DNA of 64,000 nt. It comes from Pseudopedobacter sp965218985. GTDB lineage: Bacteria; Bacteroidota; Bacteroidia; Sphingobacteriales; Sphingobacteriaceae. A program made the position numbers and the translations under genes. A model generated the notes under the pieces. It was not told the origin of the DNA, searched no databases, and saw only the letters and a list, made by a program, of their open reading frames with translations. The stretch spans positions 1,612,001 through 1,676,000 of the forward strand of contig CBDCMP010000007.1 of NCBI GenBank assembly GCA_965218985.1, written 5' to 3'. This document shows, piece after piece, positions 25,972-35,477 of this stretch. Each line of letters starts with the position of its first letter. Positions within the stretch are counted from its first letter, which is position 1.

Positions 25972-26526
25972 ATGGATATTTTCAGAGCACAAAGAAATTC
26001 CATCATGCTTTTGGATGAGGTTTATTTTTGGACAGCATCCATCAAAGACTGGAAAACATTATTAGCTGATGATGAATTCAAACACATCATCATTAACACC
26101 CTAAAAGAATTAGTTTCCAGAGAAAAAATAGCTGTTTATGCTTTTGTAATCATGCCCAATCATATCCACTTAATTTGGGAAATGAAAGCTATAAATGGGA
26201 AGGAAACGCCGTATGCAAGTTTCAATAAATTCACGGCACATCAATTTCAAAAATTGCTCAGATTAAATAGTCCTGAATCATTGAATCATTTCAAAGTAGA
26301 GGAAACAGAAAGAAAATATAGGTTCTGGCAAAGAAATGCATTGGCCATTTTAATGGATTCTAAAGAAAAAGTGATTCAGAAAATGGAATACATTCACAAC
26401 AATCCTTTACAGGAAAGATGGAATTTAGTCTTGACACCGGAAGATTACCAATGGTCATCAGCCAAATTTTATGAAACAGGAGAGGATGAATTTAACTTCT
26501 TAACTTCTATCTCAACTGTGTTTTAA
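25972..26526 (+). CDS. REP-associated tyrosine transposase (RAYT, IS200/IS605-like Y1 fold)
   Basis: A 184-residue HUH single-strand endonuclease. The metal-binding His pair is H64/H66 in FVIMPNHIHLIWE and the catalytic Tyr is Tyr140 in KMEYIHNNPLQERW. RFWQRNA between them is typical of RAYTs. RAYTs are domesticated relatives of IS200 TnpA that cleave and spread REP palindromes and do not carry classic IS ends. Here the gene is surrounded by at least four CGGTCTGTG/CACAGACCG palindromes and half-sites, as expected for a REP-RAYT unit. All catalytic residues are present, so it may be active. Confidence 0.93.
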   Translation: MDIFRAQRNSIMLLDEVYFWTASIKDWKTLLADDEFKHIIINTLKELVSREKIAVYAFVIMPNHIHLIWEMKAINGKETPYASFNKFTAHQFQKLLRLNSPESLNHFKVEETERKYRFWQRNALAILMDSKEKVIQKMEYIHNNPLQERWNLVLTPEDYQWSSAKFYETGEDEFNFLTSISTVF

Positions 26527-26593
26527 GTATTTTCTGTCTGTTAGACATAAATCGATGAATTAAGTACGCTCGCTCTAATCCTGCGGGCTTTCA

Positions 26594-26646
26594 TTGCGGT
26601 CCAGTTTATTTTACCTGGGGTATTTTCGGGAATTTGGGTTTCGGTC
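26594..26646 (+). repeat. Right copy of 53-bp repeat flanking the RAYT gene
   Basis: A direct repeat of 25387-25439, followed at once by a complete REP palindrome. It marks the start of a second, truncated REP-RAYT module. Confidence 0.7.
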
Positions 26647-26663
26647 TGTGGGGACACAGACCG
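26642..26663. repeat. REP palindrome downstream of the RAYT gene
   Basis: CGGTCTGTG and CACAGACCG arms around GGGA; perfect 9-bp stem. Confidence 0.85.
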
Positions 26664-26713
26664 AGGAAACAAAAAAAAGAAAAAATAGAATGCATCAAGA
26701 CTATAAATAGCTT

Positions 26714-26822
26714 AACTTAATAGCATTGGTGGGGACACAGACCGAAACAACCCAAATCCACAAATAAACACCAAAATCTCTACTTCTAATGATAGGTATT
26801 TTCAGCGCATAAAAAAATCCCA
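26714..26822 (+). pseudogene. REP half-site plus remnant of a second RAYT 5' end
   Basis: 26714-26745 repeats the half-site of the first module. 26747-26822 then follows the leader and first codons of the intact RAYT gene (compare 25926-26000): ACCAAAATCT, then a TATTTTCAG core with flanking matches. The ATG is lost (ATAGG in place of ATGG) and the copy ends after about ten codon equivalents. Confidence 0.65.
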
Positions 26823-26856
26823 AGATGATGAAAAATACAAAATGCCGGTATTTCTC

Positions 26857-29172
26857 CTAATTCAAATTCTGATGTCTTCTCACCTTTACCATCACTGATT
26901 TGGACGCCGGCTGGTTGCTTTTATCCGCCACGCTTTTAATAGGCACTAGCACATTGGTTTCAGGAAAATAAGTGGCCACACACTGTTCTGGAATATCATA
27001 TTCCACTACATAGAATTTATGCGCCACACGTTCCACACCTTCATTGATGTTATAAATATCCACCACATCGCCTGCGCTTAACGCTGCTTTCTGGATATCC
27101 AGTTTATTCATAAAGATCACACGTCTTTCATTATAAACACCTCTGTAACGATCATCCAAACCGTAGATGGTAGTGTTGAACTGATCGTGGCTTCTGATGG
27201 TCATCATTACCAATTCATCTTCCCTGATCTCAGGAACGAAAAATGGGGTAATGCTGAAATTTGCTTTTTTGTTTTTGGTGTTGAACTTGCGTTCCCGGTT
27301 TCCATTAGGTAAATAAAAGCCACCTTTATCCCTAACCTTCTGGTTATAATCATCAAAACCGGGGATCACTTTCCCAATATCCTCACGGATATGGTCATAA
27401 TTCTTTTCAAACTGATCCCAATTAACTACAGAACGAGCACCCAAAGTGGCTTTAGCCAAACGACAAAGGATTACCGGCTCACTTAACAAATCATCAGATA
27501 CTGGCTTTAAAATTCCTTTAGACATTTGCACCACACCTGTGGAGTTCTCGCAGGATACGAATTGCAACAAACCGTCATGTTCATCTTTATCCGAACGTCC
27601 CAAACAAGGTAATATCAATGCTTCTGCACCATGTACAAAATGACTGCGATTCAATTTGGTAGAGACATGAACAGTGAGCTCACATTTCCGTAAAGCTGCT
27701 GCAGTATAATTGGTGTCGGGCGTAGCGGATAAAAAGTTACCTCCCATGGCGAAAAACACCTTCGCTTTTCCCTCATGCATGGCATGGATAGATTTTACCA
27801 CATCATAACCTTGCTCCCTTGGCGGATCAAAACCGTATGCATCCTGAATGCTATCCAGCAATTCCTTACTCGGTTTGTCAAATATGCCCACTGTACGGTC
27901 ACCCTGCACATTGCTGTGTCCGCGAACAGGGCAAGTTCCCGCTCCAGGTTTCCCAATACTGCCCTTCAACAAAAGTAAATTCACAATCTCCTGTATGGTG
28001 TTTACCGCATTTTTATGCTGAGTGATGCCCATAGCCCAGCAAATGATGATCTTACTTTTGTTTTTCAATAAGGTCACCAATTCTTTCATCTTTTCAAGAG
28101 GAATTCCGGACACTTTACAAAGCTGATTCAAATCATCACTCTTTAATTGAGCGATGAATGCTTCATAACCTGCGGTGTATTTGTTGATGAAATCATGATC
28201 AAAAACTTTCCCTGGATTTTGTTCCTCTTCCTCCAAAAGCAAGCGGGTGACTGCCTTTAGTAAAGCCTGATCACCGTTTAGTTTTACCTGAAGGAACAGA
28301 TCAGTCAATTTAGTGTTGATATTTAAAACGCCTTTTAATTTTTGAGGGTTACTAAAACCCATTAAACCGGCCTCATGCAAAGGATTTATGGAGACGATGA
28401 TGGCCCCATTGTCTCTTCCCTTTTGCAAAGCAGTCAGCATACGCGGATGGTTAGTTCCCGGATTCTGACCCATCAGGATGATGACCTCCGCTTCATAAAA
28501 ATCAGGTAATTTCACTGATCCTTTCCCGATTCCCAACACCTCTGACAATCCAAAGCTGGTGGATTCATGACACATATTAGAACAATCTGGTAAATTATTG
28601 GTTCCGTATTCCCTTGCGAAAAGCTGATATACATACGCTGCTTCATTACTGGTTCTGCCTGAGGTGTAAAACACCGCTTCGTTGGGATCGGAGAGTTCGT
28701 TTAAATGATCACCTATCTTTTTAAAAGCATCGTCCCAGCTAATGGCCTGATAATGCGTGGCGTTTGCAGGCAGATACATCGGCTGAGCCACTCTTCCATT
28801 TTTACCAATATGATAATCATCCATTTCTGAGAGCTCCTGAACAGAATGCTGCGCAAAGAAGTCGGGTCGCAAAGCTTTGGTGGTGGCTTCATCCGCAACA
28901 GCTTTAGCCCCATTCTCACAATATTCTGCAACAGCCGAACGGTCATCATCCGGGTCTGGCCAGGCACAGGATGGGCAATCGAAACCCAATTTCTGATTCA
29001 TGGTAAGCAATGCTTTCATTCCTCTTAAAACACCACTCTCTTCAAATACATCTTTTGCACTCTGATAAACCGCTTCTACACCAGCTGCCACTGTATAAGG
29101 TTCTTTCACTGTTAAATCCCCGGTAAATTCTTCAGGATTTTCAGTCTGAGGAGTTTTTGAATCTTCTTTCAT
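26857..29172 (-). CDS. FdhF/YdeP-family molybdopterin oxidoreductase
   Basis: A 771-residue cytoplasmic molybdoenzyme-like protein. The N-terminal Cys cluster (GFDCPSCAWPDPDDDRS...YCENGAKA) and C-terminal Molydop_binding domain (MMTIRSHDQFNTTIYGLDDRYRGVYNERR) are diagnostic of the YdeP group. Internal segments include YTSGRTSNEAAYVYQLFAREYGTNNLPDCSNMCHESTS, GQNPGTNHPRM, WAMGITQHKNAV and GNFLSATPD. YdeP proteins are formate-dehydrogenase-like but lack a Sec/Cys-type active site of clear formate specificity, and their substrate is unknown. fdhD lies 17 bp upstream in the same operon, supporting sulfuration of the cofactor. Confidence 0.92.
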   Translation of the reverse strand: MKEDSKTPQTENPEEFTGDLTVKEPYTVAAGVEAVYQSAKDVFEESGVLRGMKALLTMNQKLGFDCPSCAWPDPDDDRSAVAEYCENGAKAVADEATTKALRPDFFAQHSVQELSEMDDYHIGKNGRVAQPMYLPANATHYQAISWDDAFKKIGDHLNELSDPNEAVFYTSGRTSNEAAYVYQLFAREYGTNNLPDCSNMCHESTSFGLSEVLGIGKGSVKLPDFYEAEVIILMGQNPGTNHPRMLTALQKGRDNGAIIVSINPLHEAGLMGFSNPQKLKGVLNINTKLTDLFLQVKLNGDQALLKAVTRLLLEEEEQNPGKVFDHDFINKYTAGYEAFIAQLKSDDLNQLCKVSGIPLEKMKELVTLLKNKSKIIICWAMGITQHKNAVNTIQEIVNLLLLKGSIGKPGAGTCPVRGHSNVQGDRTVGIFDKPSKELLDSIQDAYGFDPPREQGYDVVKSIHAMHEGKAKVFFAMGGNFLSATPDTNYTAAALRKCELTVHVSTKLNRSHFVHGAEALILPCLGRSDKDEHDGLLQFVSCENSTGVVQMSKGILKPVSDDLLSEPVILCRLAKATLGARSVVNWDQFEKNYDHIREDIGKVIPGFDDYNQKVRDKGGFYLPNGNRERKFNTKNKKANFSITPFFVPEIREDELVMMTIRSHDQFNTTIYGLDDRYRGVYNERRVIFMNKLDIQKAALSAGDVVDIYNINEGVERVAHKFYVVEYDIPEQCVATYFPETNVLVPIKSVADKSNQPASKSVMVKVRRHQNLN

Positions 29173-29189
29173 TTTCAGAGTTCTTGTTC

Positions 29190-30089
29190 TTAATAATTTA
29201 ATAGATCCTCATTCATCGGATTAATTAATTTTGATGGCAATTCATTGACAGGAATGATCACGCGATGCGCCCCGGAATAGATATTAAACGTTTCTCCTCT
29301 GAGAAATCCAATAAGTGTCATTCCAAACTCCCCGGCAGTTTGAACCGCCAGGCTTGATGGCGCCCCTACAGCTGCCACCACTTTAATTCCTGCCACATAA
29401 GCTTTTTGTATCAACTCAAAACTCACTCTTCCACTCAGTAGCAAAAGAGAATGATTTAAGGGTGATAAATCTTGCTGCAACGCAGCGCCAATTAATTTAT
29501 CTAATGCATTATGCCTTCCAACATCTTCTCTGCTCAGGCATAAATTACCCGAGGAATTAAAGAGTCCACAACCGTGGAGACCACCCGTTGCATCAAAGAT
29601 GGATTGCTTATTTCTTAAAATTTGGGGTAAAGCATAGATCAATTCTGCTGAAAAGCAAATGGTGTCTTTTTGGGTTTCAGCATTTTTACAAATGGTTTTT
29701 ACCGCTTCCAAAGAAGTTTTCCCACAGGTTCCACAACTGCTGCTGGTATAGAAATTTCGGTCGAGCCTATTGATATTTACCTGCACCTCCTCCTTCAAAT
29801 CCACTCGCAAAGCATTACCGTACCGACCATCCACACGTTTGATATAGCTGATATCCGCCAACCCACTGATGATCCCTTCAGTATAGAGAAAACCTATAGC
29901 CAATTCGGCATCATTTCCGGGAGTCCGCATCGTCACAGAAATGCTTTTTCTATATCTTTTTGGGGATACACCGTAGCTGAGACTAATCTCCAATGGTTCT
30001 TCCACCGCAAGTGTGTCCTCCAACATTTGCACTTCTCCCCTGTTCACTTTGAAAACATCGCTGGATATTGCTGAAGAAGATTTAACCAT
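29190..30089 (-). CDS. fdhD: Formate dehydrogenase accessory sulfurtransferase FdhD
   Basis: FdhD passes sulfur from IscS-type desulfurases to the molybdenum cofactor of formate-dehydrogenase-like enzymes. The 299-residue protein has the catalytic Cys pair in SSSCGTCGKTS, the N-terminal SVTMRTPGNDAELAIGFLYTEGII and the C-terminal LSREDVGRHNALDKLIGAAL...SGRVSFELIQKAYVAGI...SSLAVQTAGEFGMTLIGFLRGETFNIYSG. It precedes the YdeP gene by 17 bp and is very likely its maturase. Confidence 0.96.
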   Translation of the reverse strand: MVKSSSAISSDVFKVNRGEVQMLEDTLAVEEPLEISLSYGVSPKRYRKSISVTMRTPGNDAELAIGFLYTEGIISGLADISYIKRVDGRYGNALRVDLKEEVQVNINRLDRNFYTSSSCGTCGKTSLEAVKTICKNAETQKDTICFSAELIYALPQILRNKQSIFDATGGLHGCGLFNSSGNLCLSREDVGRHNALDKLIGAALQQDLSPLNHSLLLLSGRVSFELIQKAYVAGIKVVAAVGAPSSLAVQTAGEFGMTLIGFLRGETFNIYSGAHRVIIPVNELPSKLINPMNEDLLNY

Positions 30090-30265
30090 TTGAAATGTGC
30101 ATTTAATGTGAATTCATTGCAATCACACGTTTTCTACCAACAAATAGGAATTCATTATGTTTATAGAACAGATAATAATAAGTTCAACCTAAGCATCCCG
30201 ATAACGAGCATTTAGCAGATGATGGCTTGAATTTTGGGTAATGAGCATAAAACTGTGAAATCAAC

Positions 30266-31036
30266 ATGAAAAGATTCAAAGACAAAAATATATTGATTAC
30301 CGGCAGCACTTCTGGTATTGGCGAGGCCTGTGCCTTACGTTTAGCGGAGGAAGGAGCGAATATTATTCTAAACGGACGTCATTTTGATGAGGATGTGCAG
30401 GATATCATCGATAAAATTAATGCTAAAGGTGCCGAAGTCAAATTTGTGAAAGAGGATGTGAGCGAATCTCACCATGCGATTGATTTGATCAACGAAGCCA
30501 TTAAAGCTTTTGGAAGCCTGGATGTTTTGGTAAACAATGCAGGTGTGGAACGCAAAGCTGATTTCTGGGATGTGACCGAAGCCGATTATGATTTGGTGAT
30601 GGACACTAATTTAAAAGGAGTGTTCTTTGGGACGCAGGCTTTTGTGAAATATTGTAAGGAGAACAAACGGCCTGGTGTGGTGATCAACATGAGTTCTGTC
30701 CATGAAGAAATCATTTTTCCGCATTTCGCAGCCTATTGTGCCAGCAAAGGAGGACTGAAGATGCTGATGCGTAACCTTGCCACAGAATTAGCTCCGCTGA
30801 ACATCCGGATCAATAATGTAGCGCCCGGGGCAATCTCCACACCCATCAATAAAAAGTTGATGGCAGATAAAGAACAATTGGCGAAAGTAACACAGAATAT
30901 TCCTATGAAACGCTTTGGTACGCCCGGGGAGGTGGCAGCTTTAGTGGCTTTCCTGGCCAGTGATGAAGCCACTTATATCACGGGCAGCACTTATTTTGTG
31001 GATGGTGGGCTGACTTACCATTATGAGGAGCAGTAA
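30266..31036 (+). CDS. SDR-family dehydrogenase (glucose-1-dehydrogenase-like)
   Basis: A classical short-chain dehydrogenase of 256 residues: cofactor motif TGSTSGIG (12-19), NNAG (90-93), catalytic Ser about 144 (NMSSVHE), Tyr157 and Lys161 (AAYCASKGG), and C-terminal GSTYFVDGGLTYHYEEQ. The closest match in my memory is the glucose 1-dehydrogenase subgroup, but substrate is not proven. It is transcribed divergently from fdhD; the 176-bp gap has no clear promoter match. The VHEE segment after the Ser is typical of the gdh subgroup. Confidence 0.88.
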   Translation: MKRFKDKNILITGSTSGIGEACALRLAEEGANIILNGRHFDEDVQDIIDKINAKGAEVKFVKEDVSESHHAIDLINEAIKAFGSLDVLVNNAGVERKADFWDVTEADYDLVMDTNLKGVFFGTQAFVKYCKENKRPGVVINMSSVHEEIIFPHFAAYCASKGGLKMLMRNLATELAPLNIRINNVAPGAISTPINKKLMADKEQLAKVTQNIPMKRFGTPGEVAALVAFLASDEATYITGSTYFVDGGLTYHYEEQ

Positions 31037-31076
31037 AAATATACATCAGATCAAAGAATCAAGATTTTAGACATTT

Positions 31077-31099
31077 AGCTTGCCTAAGCTTTTCTTTTG
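31077..31099 (+). terminator. Weak terminator after the SDR gene
   Basis: AGCTT and AAGCT arms with a GCCT loop, followed by TTTCTTTT; only a 5-bp stem. Confidence 0.35.
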
Positions 31100-31194
31100 G
31101 TTATGCCCTGAATTCATATTTTGATGAGTTCATAAATGAACCCGCTATTAATAAAACAGATAAAGCTAAAATCTATAATTTAACCTCCTATGCT

Positions 31195-33624
31195 TCACTT
31201 CGAAATCAAATTCACAAATAAGCGGTAAGCTCCCGGCACACCCACAGGTAATTCCCGAAAGAAATCCAAACCGGTATACACGAATTTACCTTTGCCATAA
31301 TTGGTTATCAGCAAAGAACCGTCAGATGGGTTTTCACCAGTGTCTTTCATACTCAACGGTTTCTCGTAATGGCTGTCTTCATTTTGGGTAAAATAGATTC
31401 CTCTTTCCTGAATCCAATCATCAAAATCTCTTTTGGTGATTTTATTGGGGTAGTTCAAAGCTTTGCTATCCGGTCTCAAAAAATTCACGGTGGCATCTTC
31501 TTCTGTCACCCGGTCTCGGCTCACCGTAAAGGGATAAGGACCAATCTGATCTAAAAGCAGCGGCCTGTTCACATTGTATTGCACCAGGTAAATTCCACCA
31601 CCCTCCACATATTTCATCAGCTTGGGCTGCATAAATTTCATACGCTCATTTACATTATAGGCCCGCACCCCAGCTATAATAGCGTCATATTTGGAAAGAT
31701 CGCCGTTCATGATTTCATTCTCTGAGAGCATCGTCACTTGGAAACCAATCTCTTTTAAAGATTCTGCCACCAAATCCCCCGCTCCCATGATATAGCCAAT
31801 ATACTTCGCTGTACTCTTTAAATCCAGCTTTACCAATTTGGCTTCCGCAGATGGAAAGTAAGTGATGGTGGGGATATGTTGATAATCAATTACCTTGATC
31901 CCTTTGGAATAAGTCTGGCCATCAATCAACATACTTGCTTTTAAAACTCCGTTAGCGGCATTGGTGGTAGCCGATACTTTGAAAACTACGGCTTGCTCCT
32001 CTCCATAGCCCTTTAGATCAAAATCCACCTTTTCAGGAGAGGAAGTCCACCCTTTAGGCAGATTCAAACTCAAAACACCTTTTGCACCTGCTTTAAATGC
32101 TTCCAGTTTCACAGCAACAACCTTAGTCTCAGCTCCATTGAAGATGAAAGCTTTGGAATCCAGGTTCGCAGTGACGGGCGGGGTGATCGATAAAGGCTGG
32201 TAAACTTCACCCCGAACTTGGTCAGTGTATTTATAAACTAGCGGGCGTTCATAGTTGATGTTCACCTCCTTAATATTGAGGATGAAATGCAAGCTTTCAG
32301 CGGGTTTTCCTTCCGGGAAATATAAATTACTTGGTTTACCTATTTTATACATTCCCACTTCATGCGCATCTTTTAACCAATAGGGCTGACTAATGCTTTC
32401 ACTACTGATCTCCCCCTCGAAGCTTTTTAGTTTATTAGGAACCAAGGTCTCATCTTTATTCAATTCCTTAATGGTTAATGAGGCTTCCTTTATTTGAGAT
32501 ATGGCATCAATCCTGATTTTATAGGGCGTTTTCACAGCTATATCTGGTCGCTCGGCATAAGCCTCAAACCAGGTTCCGCTGCAAGCTAAAATCAGCTCTT
32601 TCAACTCATTCAGCTTGCTTTCAATTAAAGGGTTTTGAATTTTCAATTGAGTGAAAGATTGATATAACTTCAGTAAATCAGGTAAACTCGACGCAGGTTT
32701 TTGCGGTTGATAATTACTGATGATAGCGTTGATCTGAATCGTCAACCCTTCAGCTCCTTTGATTTTACTCCAACCAGTTTCCACACCCTCCATCAAATCC
32801 GTTTTGGGCAAACCTCCTTTCCACGCACTGAAATATTCTACGGCACTTCCTCTTTGCTTTGCACTTCCAAATCCCTGGCTCTTATGCATGGAACGGCTTT
32901 CGGCTGCAATCTCTCCATAGCCCTTACCCAATAAAGGATTATAAACTCCTACATCAATTTTTAACTGATCCTCAGCAGTGTTGTCATTTCCGCCAAAATT
33001 ATAATTGTTCCAGAGCATGCGTTTCGCCTGCCAAATTGAGACCTCCTTTAACTGTCCGGGAAATCTTTTGGGGTCGGCAGCGGCGTCAAAAGCCTCCTGA
33101 GCTAAAATGGAGGAAGCTGCATGGTGCCCATGCCCTGCTCTGGCATCGGGCGGGAAACGGGTAATAATGACATCAGGTCTGAATTTCCGGATGATGTACA
33201 CGACATCAGAAAGAATGGAATCTTTATTCCAGATTTTGAAAGTCTCCTCCGGTGTTTTGGAGAAACCAAAATCATTCGCCCGGGTAAAGAATTGTAAGGC
33301 ACCATCATTTCTTCTGGCCGCCAATAGCTCCTGTGTTCTTATCAAACCTAAATCTTCGCTTTGCTCATTTCCTATTAAATTCTGTCCTCCATCACCCCTT
33401 GTCAAAGCTAAATAGCCGGTTTTATACATTTTCTCTTTAGAGAGATAAGCCAATAAACGTGTATTCTCATCATCAGGGTGTGCAGCAATATATAACACAC
33501 TACCTGTGACATTCAATTTTTTCAGTCCCTGTAAAATCTCTGCGGAGTTCAGTTCTGGAGAAGTCTGGGCTTTCAGTGAAAAAGAAGAGATAAAGAGGAG
33601 AAGAAAGGATATTTTCAATTTCAT
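31195..33624 (-). CDS. PIG-L family deacetylase with C-terminal domains
   Basis: An 809-residue secreted protein (signal peptide KLKISFLLLFISSFSLKAQ). The N-terminal LmbE/PIG-L domain has the zinc motif AAHPDDE (about 48-54), the TRGDGGQN loop and GHGHHAAS. Members remove acetyl groups from N-acetyl sugars or related amides. The C-terminal part carries beta-sandwich segments and a region (ADLVAESLKEIGFQVTMLSENEI...YDAIIAGVRAYNVNERM...VQYNV) resembling the class-I amidotransferase-like fold of larger Bacteroidota PIG-L proteins. The substrate is unknown. It ends convergently with the SDR gene. Confidence 0.85.
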   Translation of the reverse strand: MKLKISFLLLFISSFSLKAQTSPELNSAEILQGLKKLNVTGSVLYIAAHPDDENTRLLAYLSKEKMYKTGYLALTRGDGGQNLIGNEQSEDLGLIRTQELLAARRNDGALQFFTRANDFGFSKTPEETFKIWNKDSILSDVVYIIRKFRPDVIITRFPPDARAGHGHHAASSILAQEAFDAAADPKRFPGQLKEVSIWQAKRMLWNNYNFGGNDNTAEDQLKIDVGVYNPLLGKGYGEIAAESRSMHKSQGFGSAKQRGSAVEYFSAWKGGLPKTDLMEGVETGWSKIKGAEGLTIQINAIISNYQPQKPASSLPDLLKLYQSFTQLKIQNPLIESKLNELKELILACSGTWFEAYAERPDIAVKTPYKIRIDAISQIKEASLTIKELNKDETLVPNKLKSFEGEISSESISQPYWLKDAHEVGMYKIGKPSNLYFPEGKPAESLHFILNIKEVNINYERPLVYKYTDQVRGEVYQPLSITPPVTANLDSKAFIFNGAETKVVAVKLEAFKAGAKGVLSLNLPKGWTSSPEKVDFDLKGYGEEQAVVFKVSATTNAANGVLKASMLIDGQTYSKGIKVIDYQHIPTITYFPSAEAKLVKLDLKSTAKYIGYIMGAGDLVAESLKEIGFQVTMLSENEIMNGDLSKYDAIIAGVRAYNVNERMKFMQPKLMKYVEGGGIYLVQYNVNRPLLLDQIGPYPFTVSRDRVTEEDATVNFLRPDSKALNYPNKITKRDFDDWIQERGIYFTQNEDSHYEKPLSMKDTGENPSDGSLLITNYGKGKFVYTGLDFFRELPVGVPGAYRLFVNLISK

Positions 33625-34050
33625 TTTATTCTTTTAGGGGGTTGTCATCATTTTAATGATAGCAATTTACTAAAGTTAAAGTTTGGCTGATCTTATGGAA
33701 TGAAAATATTACTGAAAGAGGTATGAAATTGCTGGTAAATTGTTGATGATAATATCATATCATGAAATTATTAATTTTTTATACCAATTTGGTTTTTGGT
33801 TCATAAATGTTTAAATTAGGCGATATATCAAATATATCATGTGTAAAGAGCTTCTTGAATTTTCTTATATGATAGATGAAAAGTTTGAGATCACTGAAAA
33901 ACCCAACAGCATTTTTTGGAAATTCTTTTGGAGACTTTTCAGGTAAATTTCAAATCTTACTCCCATGAACAGCTCTAAAATTGAACTGACGGATTCCTAT
34001 TGATAAAAAATCAGCTTCGTTCTTCCACTCGCTGTTTAATTTAGAAATCC
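33625..34050. other. Long intergenic stretch, no supported gene
   Basis: AT-rich region between divergent genes. The only coding candidate is a 35-codon ATG frame at 33839-33946 (ending IFWKFFWRLFR, with a basic aromatic tail). It has no close promoter match and is left unannotated as a gene. Confidence 0.4.
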
Positions 34051-34058
34051 TAAATTTG
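34051..34058 (+). promoter_or_regulatory. Bacteroidota -7 promoter element for rlmD; decides the start
   Basis: TAAATTTG matches TAnnTTTG. The TTG at 34056 lies inside this element, so transcription should begin after it and the TTG at 34080 (or another non-ATG codon near it) is the more likely start. Confidence 0.55.
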
Positions 34059-34079
34059 CAGCCTTATCCATATTTTATT

Positions 34080-35477
34080 TTGAGAGCACAACAAATTTTA
34101 TCTGCGTTAAGCGTATTGGATATCGCCCAGGAAGGCAAAGGGGTAGCCCGGACCGATGATTTAGTGGTGTTTATAGAAAAAGCTATTCCGGGAGATGTGG
34201 TGGACGCTGCGGTTTATAAAAAGAAGAAGAAATTCGCAGAAGCAAAAATAGCCCGGCTCATTAAGCCATCTGAAGACAGGATTGATGCTTTTTGTGAACA
34301 TTTCGGAGTTTGCGGAGGCTGCAAATGGCAACACATGACCTACGAGGCGCAGTTGAAATACAAGCGGAAGTCGGTGCTGGATGCTTTACAAAGACTGGCT
34401 GGCCTGGAAGTTTCACATGCTGAGCCTATCCTGCCTTCCGCTCAGGATAGATATTACCGCAATAAACTGGAATATACTTTCTCGAATAAACGGTGGCTTA
34501 CGGCCCTCGATGGAGAGATTACGAATGAGCAAGAATTGAACGCTTTAGGTTTCCATGTCCCTTTACGTTTCGATAAGATTTTGGAGATCAACCATTGCTA
34601 TTTGCAGGCAGATCCATCCAATGATTTGCGGAACAGCATCAGCGGATTTGCCAAAGAGAACAACATTTCATTTTATGATTTGCGGGCTCATGAAGGGACA
34701 TTAAGGAATCTTGTGATCAGAACTTCAAGTACGGGAGAATTGATGGTAATCGTGATTTTCGCCTATCCCGAAGAAGGCCAGGTGGAGTTGATGATGGACT
34801 TCGTGAAATCTAAATTCCCCGAAATCACATCTTTACTATACATCATCAACCAGAAAAAGAACGACACTTTCTTTGATCAGGAAGTTGTTCTATATAGTGG
34901 AAGGGAGTTTATTTACGAAGAGATGGAAGGCCTGAGATTCAGGATCGGACCAAAATCATTCTATCAAACCAACTCTTTGCAGGCCTATGAATTGTATAAA
35001 ATCACCAGGGATTTCGCCGGTTTAAGAGGAGACGAACTGGTCTATGATTTGTACACCGGGACAGGGACCATCGCCAATTTCGTAGCCAAAAAAGCTAAAA
35101 AGGTGGTGGGTGTGGAGTATGTGCCCACCGCTATTGAAGATGCCAAAATGAACTCACAAATCAATGGCATAGCGAATACCGTTTTTTATGCCGGGGACAT
35201 GAAAGATGTTTTGAATGCAGATTTCGTCAACCAGAATGGCAAACCCGATGTAGTGATCACCGACCCTCCAAGAGCTGGGATGCATCCTGATGTGGTGGAA
35301 CGATTGATGGAGATGGAGGCAGATAAAATTGTTTATGTGAGCTGCAATGCGGCCACACAAGCCCGCGACCTCATCCGCCTGAAAGAAAAATATGATTTGC
35401 TGCGTATAAAACCTGTCGATATGTTTCCACATACCCAACATGTGGAAAACGTGGTGCTTTTAAAATTGAAAAAATGA
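34080..35477 (+). CDS. rlmD: 23S rRNA (uracil(1939)-C5)-methyltransferase RlmD
   Basis: A TrmA/RumA-family SAM methyltransferase that methylates U1939 of 23S rRNA. It has an N-terminal TRAM domain (SVLDIAQEGKGVAR...GDVVDAAVYKKKKKFAEAKI), a [4Fe-4S] motif FCEHFGVCGGCKWQH, a SAM-binding region YDLYTGTGTIANFVAKKAKKVVGVEYVPTAI and catalytic-Cys segments VITDPPRAGMH and VYVSCNAATQARDL. No ATG precedes the conserved region. The TTG at 34080 is chosen because the other TTG (34056) is within the promoter. It overlaps the following small gene by 4 bp. Confidence 0.92.
   Translation: MRAQQILSALSVLDIAQEGKGVARTDDLVVFIEKAIPGDVVDAAVYKKKKKFAEAKIARLIKPSEDRIDAFCEHFGVCGGCKWQHMTYEAQLKYKRKSVLDALQRLAGLEVSHAEPILPSAQDRYYRNKLEYTFSNKRWLTALDGEITNEQELNALGFHVPLRFDKILEINHCYLQADPSNDLRNSISGFAKENNISFYDLRAHEGTLRNLVIRTSSTGELMVIVIFAYPEEGQVELMMDFVKSKFPEITSLLYIINQKKNDTFFDQEVVLYSGREFIYEEMEGLRFRIGPKSFYQTNSLQAYELYKITRDFAGLRGDELVYDLYTGTGTIANFVAKKAKKVVGVEYVPTAIEDAKMNSQINGIANTVFYAGDMKDVLNADFVNQNGKPDVVITDPPRAGMHPDVVERLMEMEADKIVYVSCNAATQARDLIRLKEKYDLLRIKPVDMFPHTQHVENVVLLKLKK

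Noticed and set aside
25387..26822. CRISPR array
   Set aside because: Repeats are palindromic, of unequal spacing and in both orientations, and accompany a RAYT gene; no cas genes are present.
26857..30089. Complete formate dehydrogenase
   Set aside because: Only a YdeP-type subunit and fdhD are present; no iron-sulfur or cytochrome subunits, and the active-site pattern is of the YdeP group.
31053..31219. Open frame without start between the SDR and PIG-L genes (ends SYASLRNQIHK)
   Set aside because: No start codon, overlaps the end of the PIG-L gene in antisense, and shows no recognised similarity.
33839..33946. 35-codon ATG frame in a long intergenic gap
   Set aside because: No clear promoter, no recognised family, and composition does not stand out; left as an unsupported candidate.
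34056..34058. TTG as start of rlmD
   Set aside because: It lies within the TAAATTTG promoter element and so is upstream of the expected transcript.
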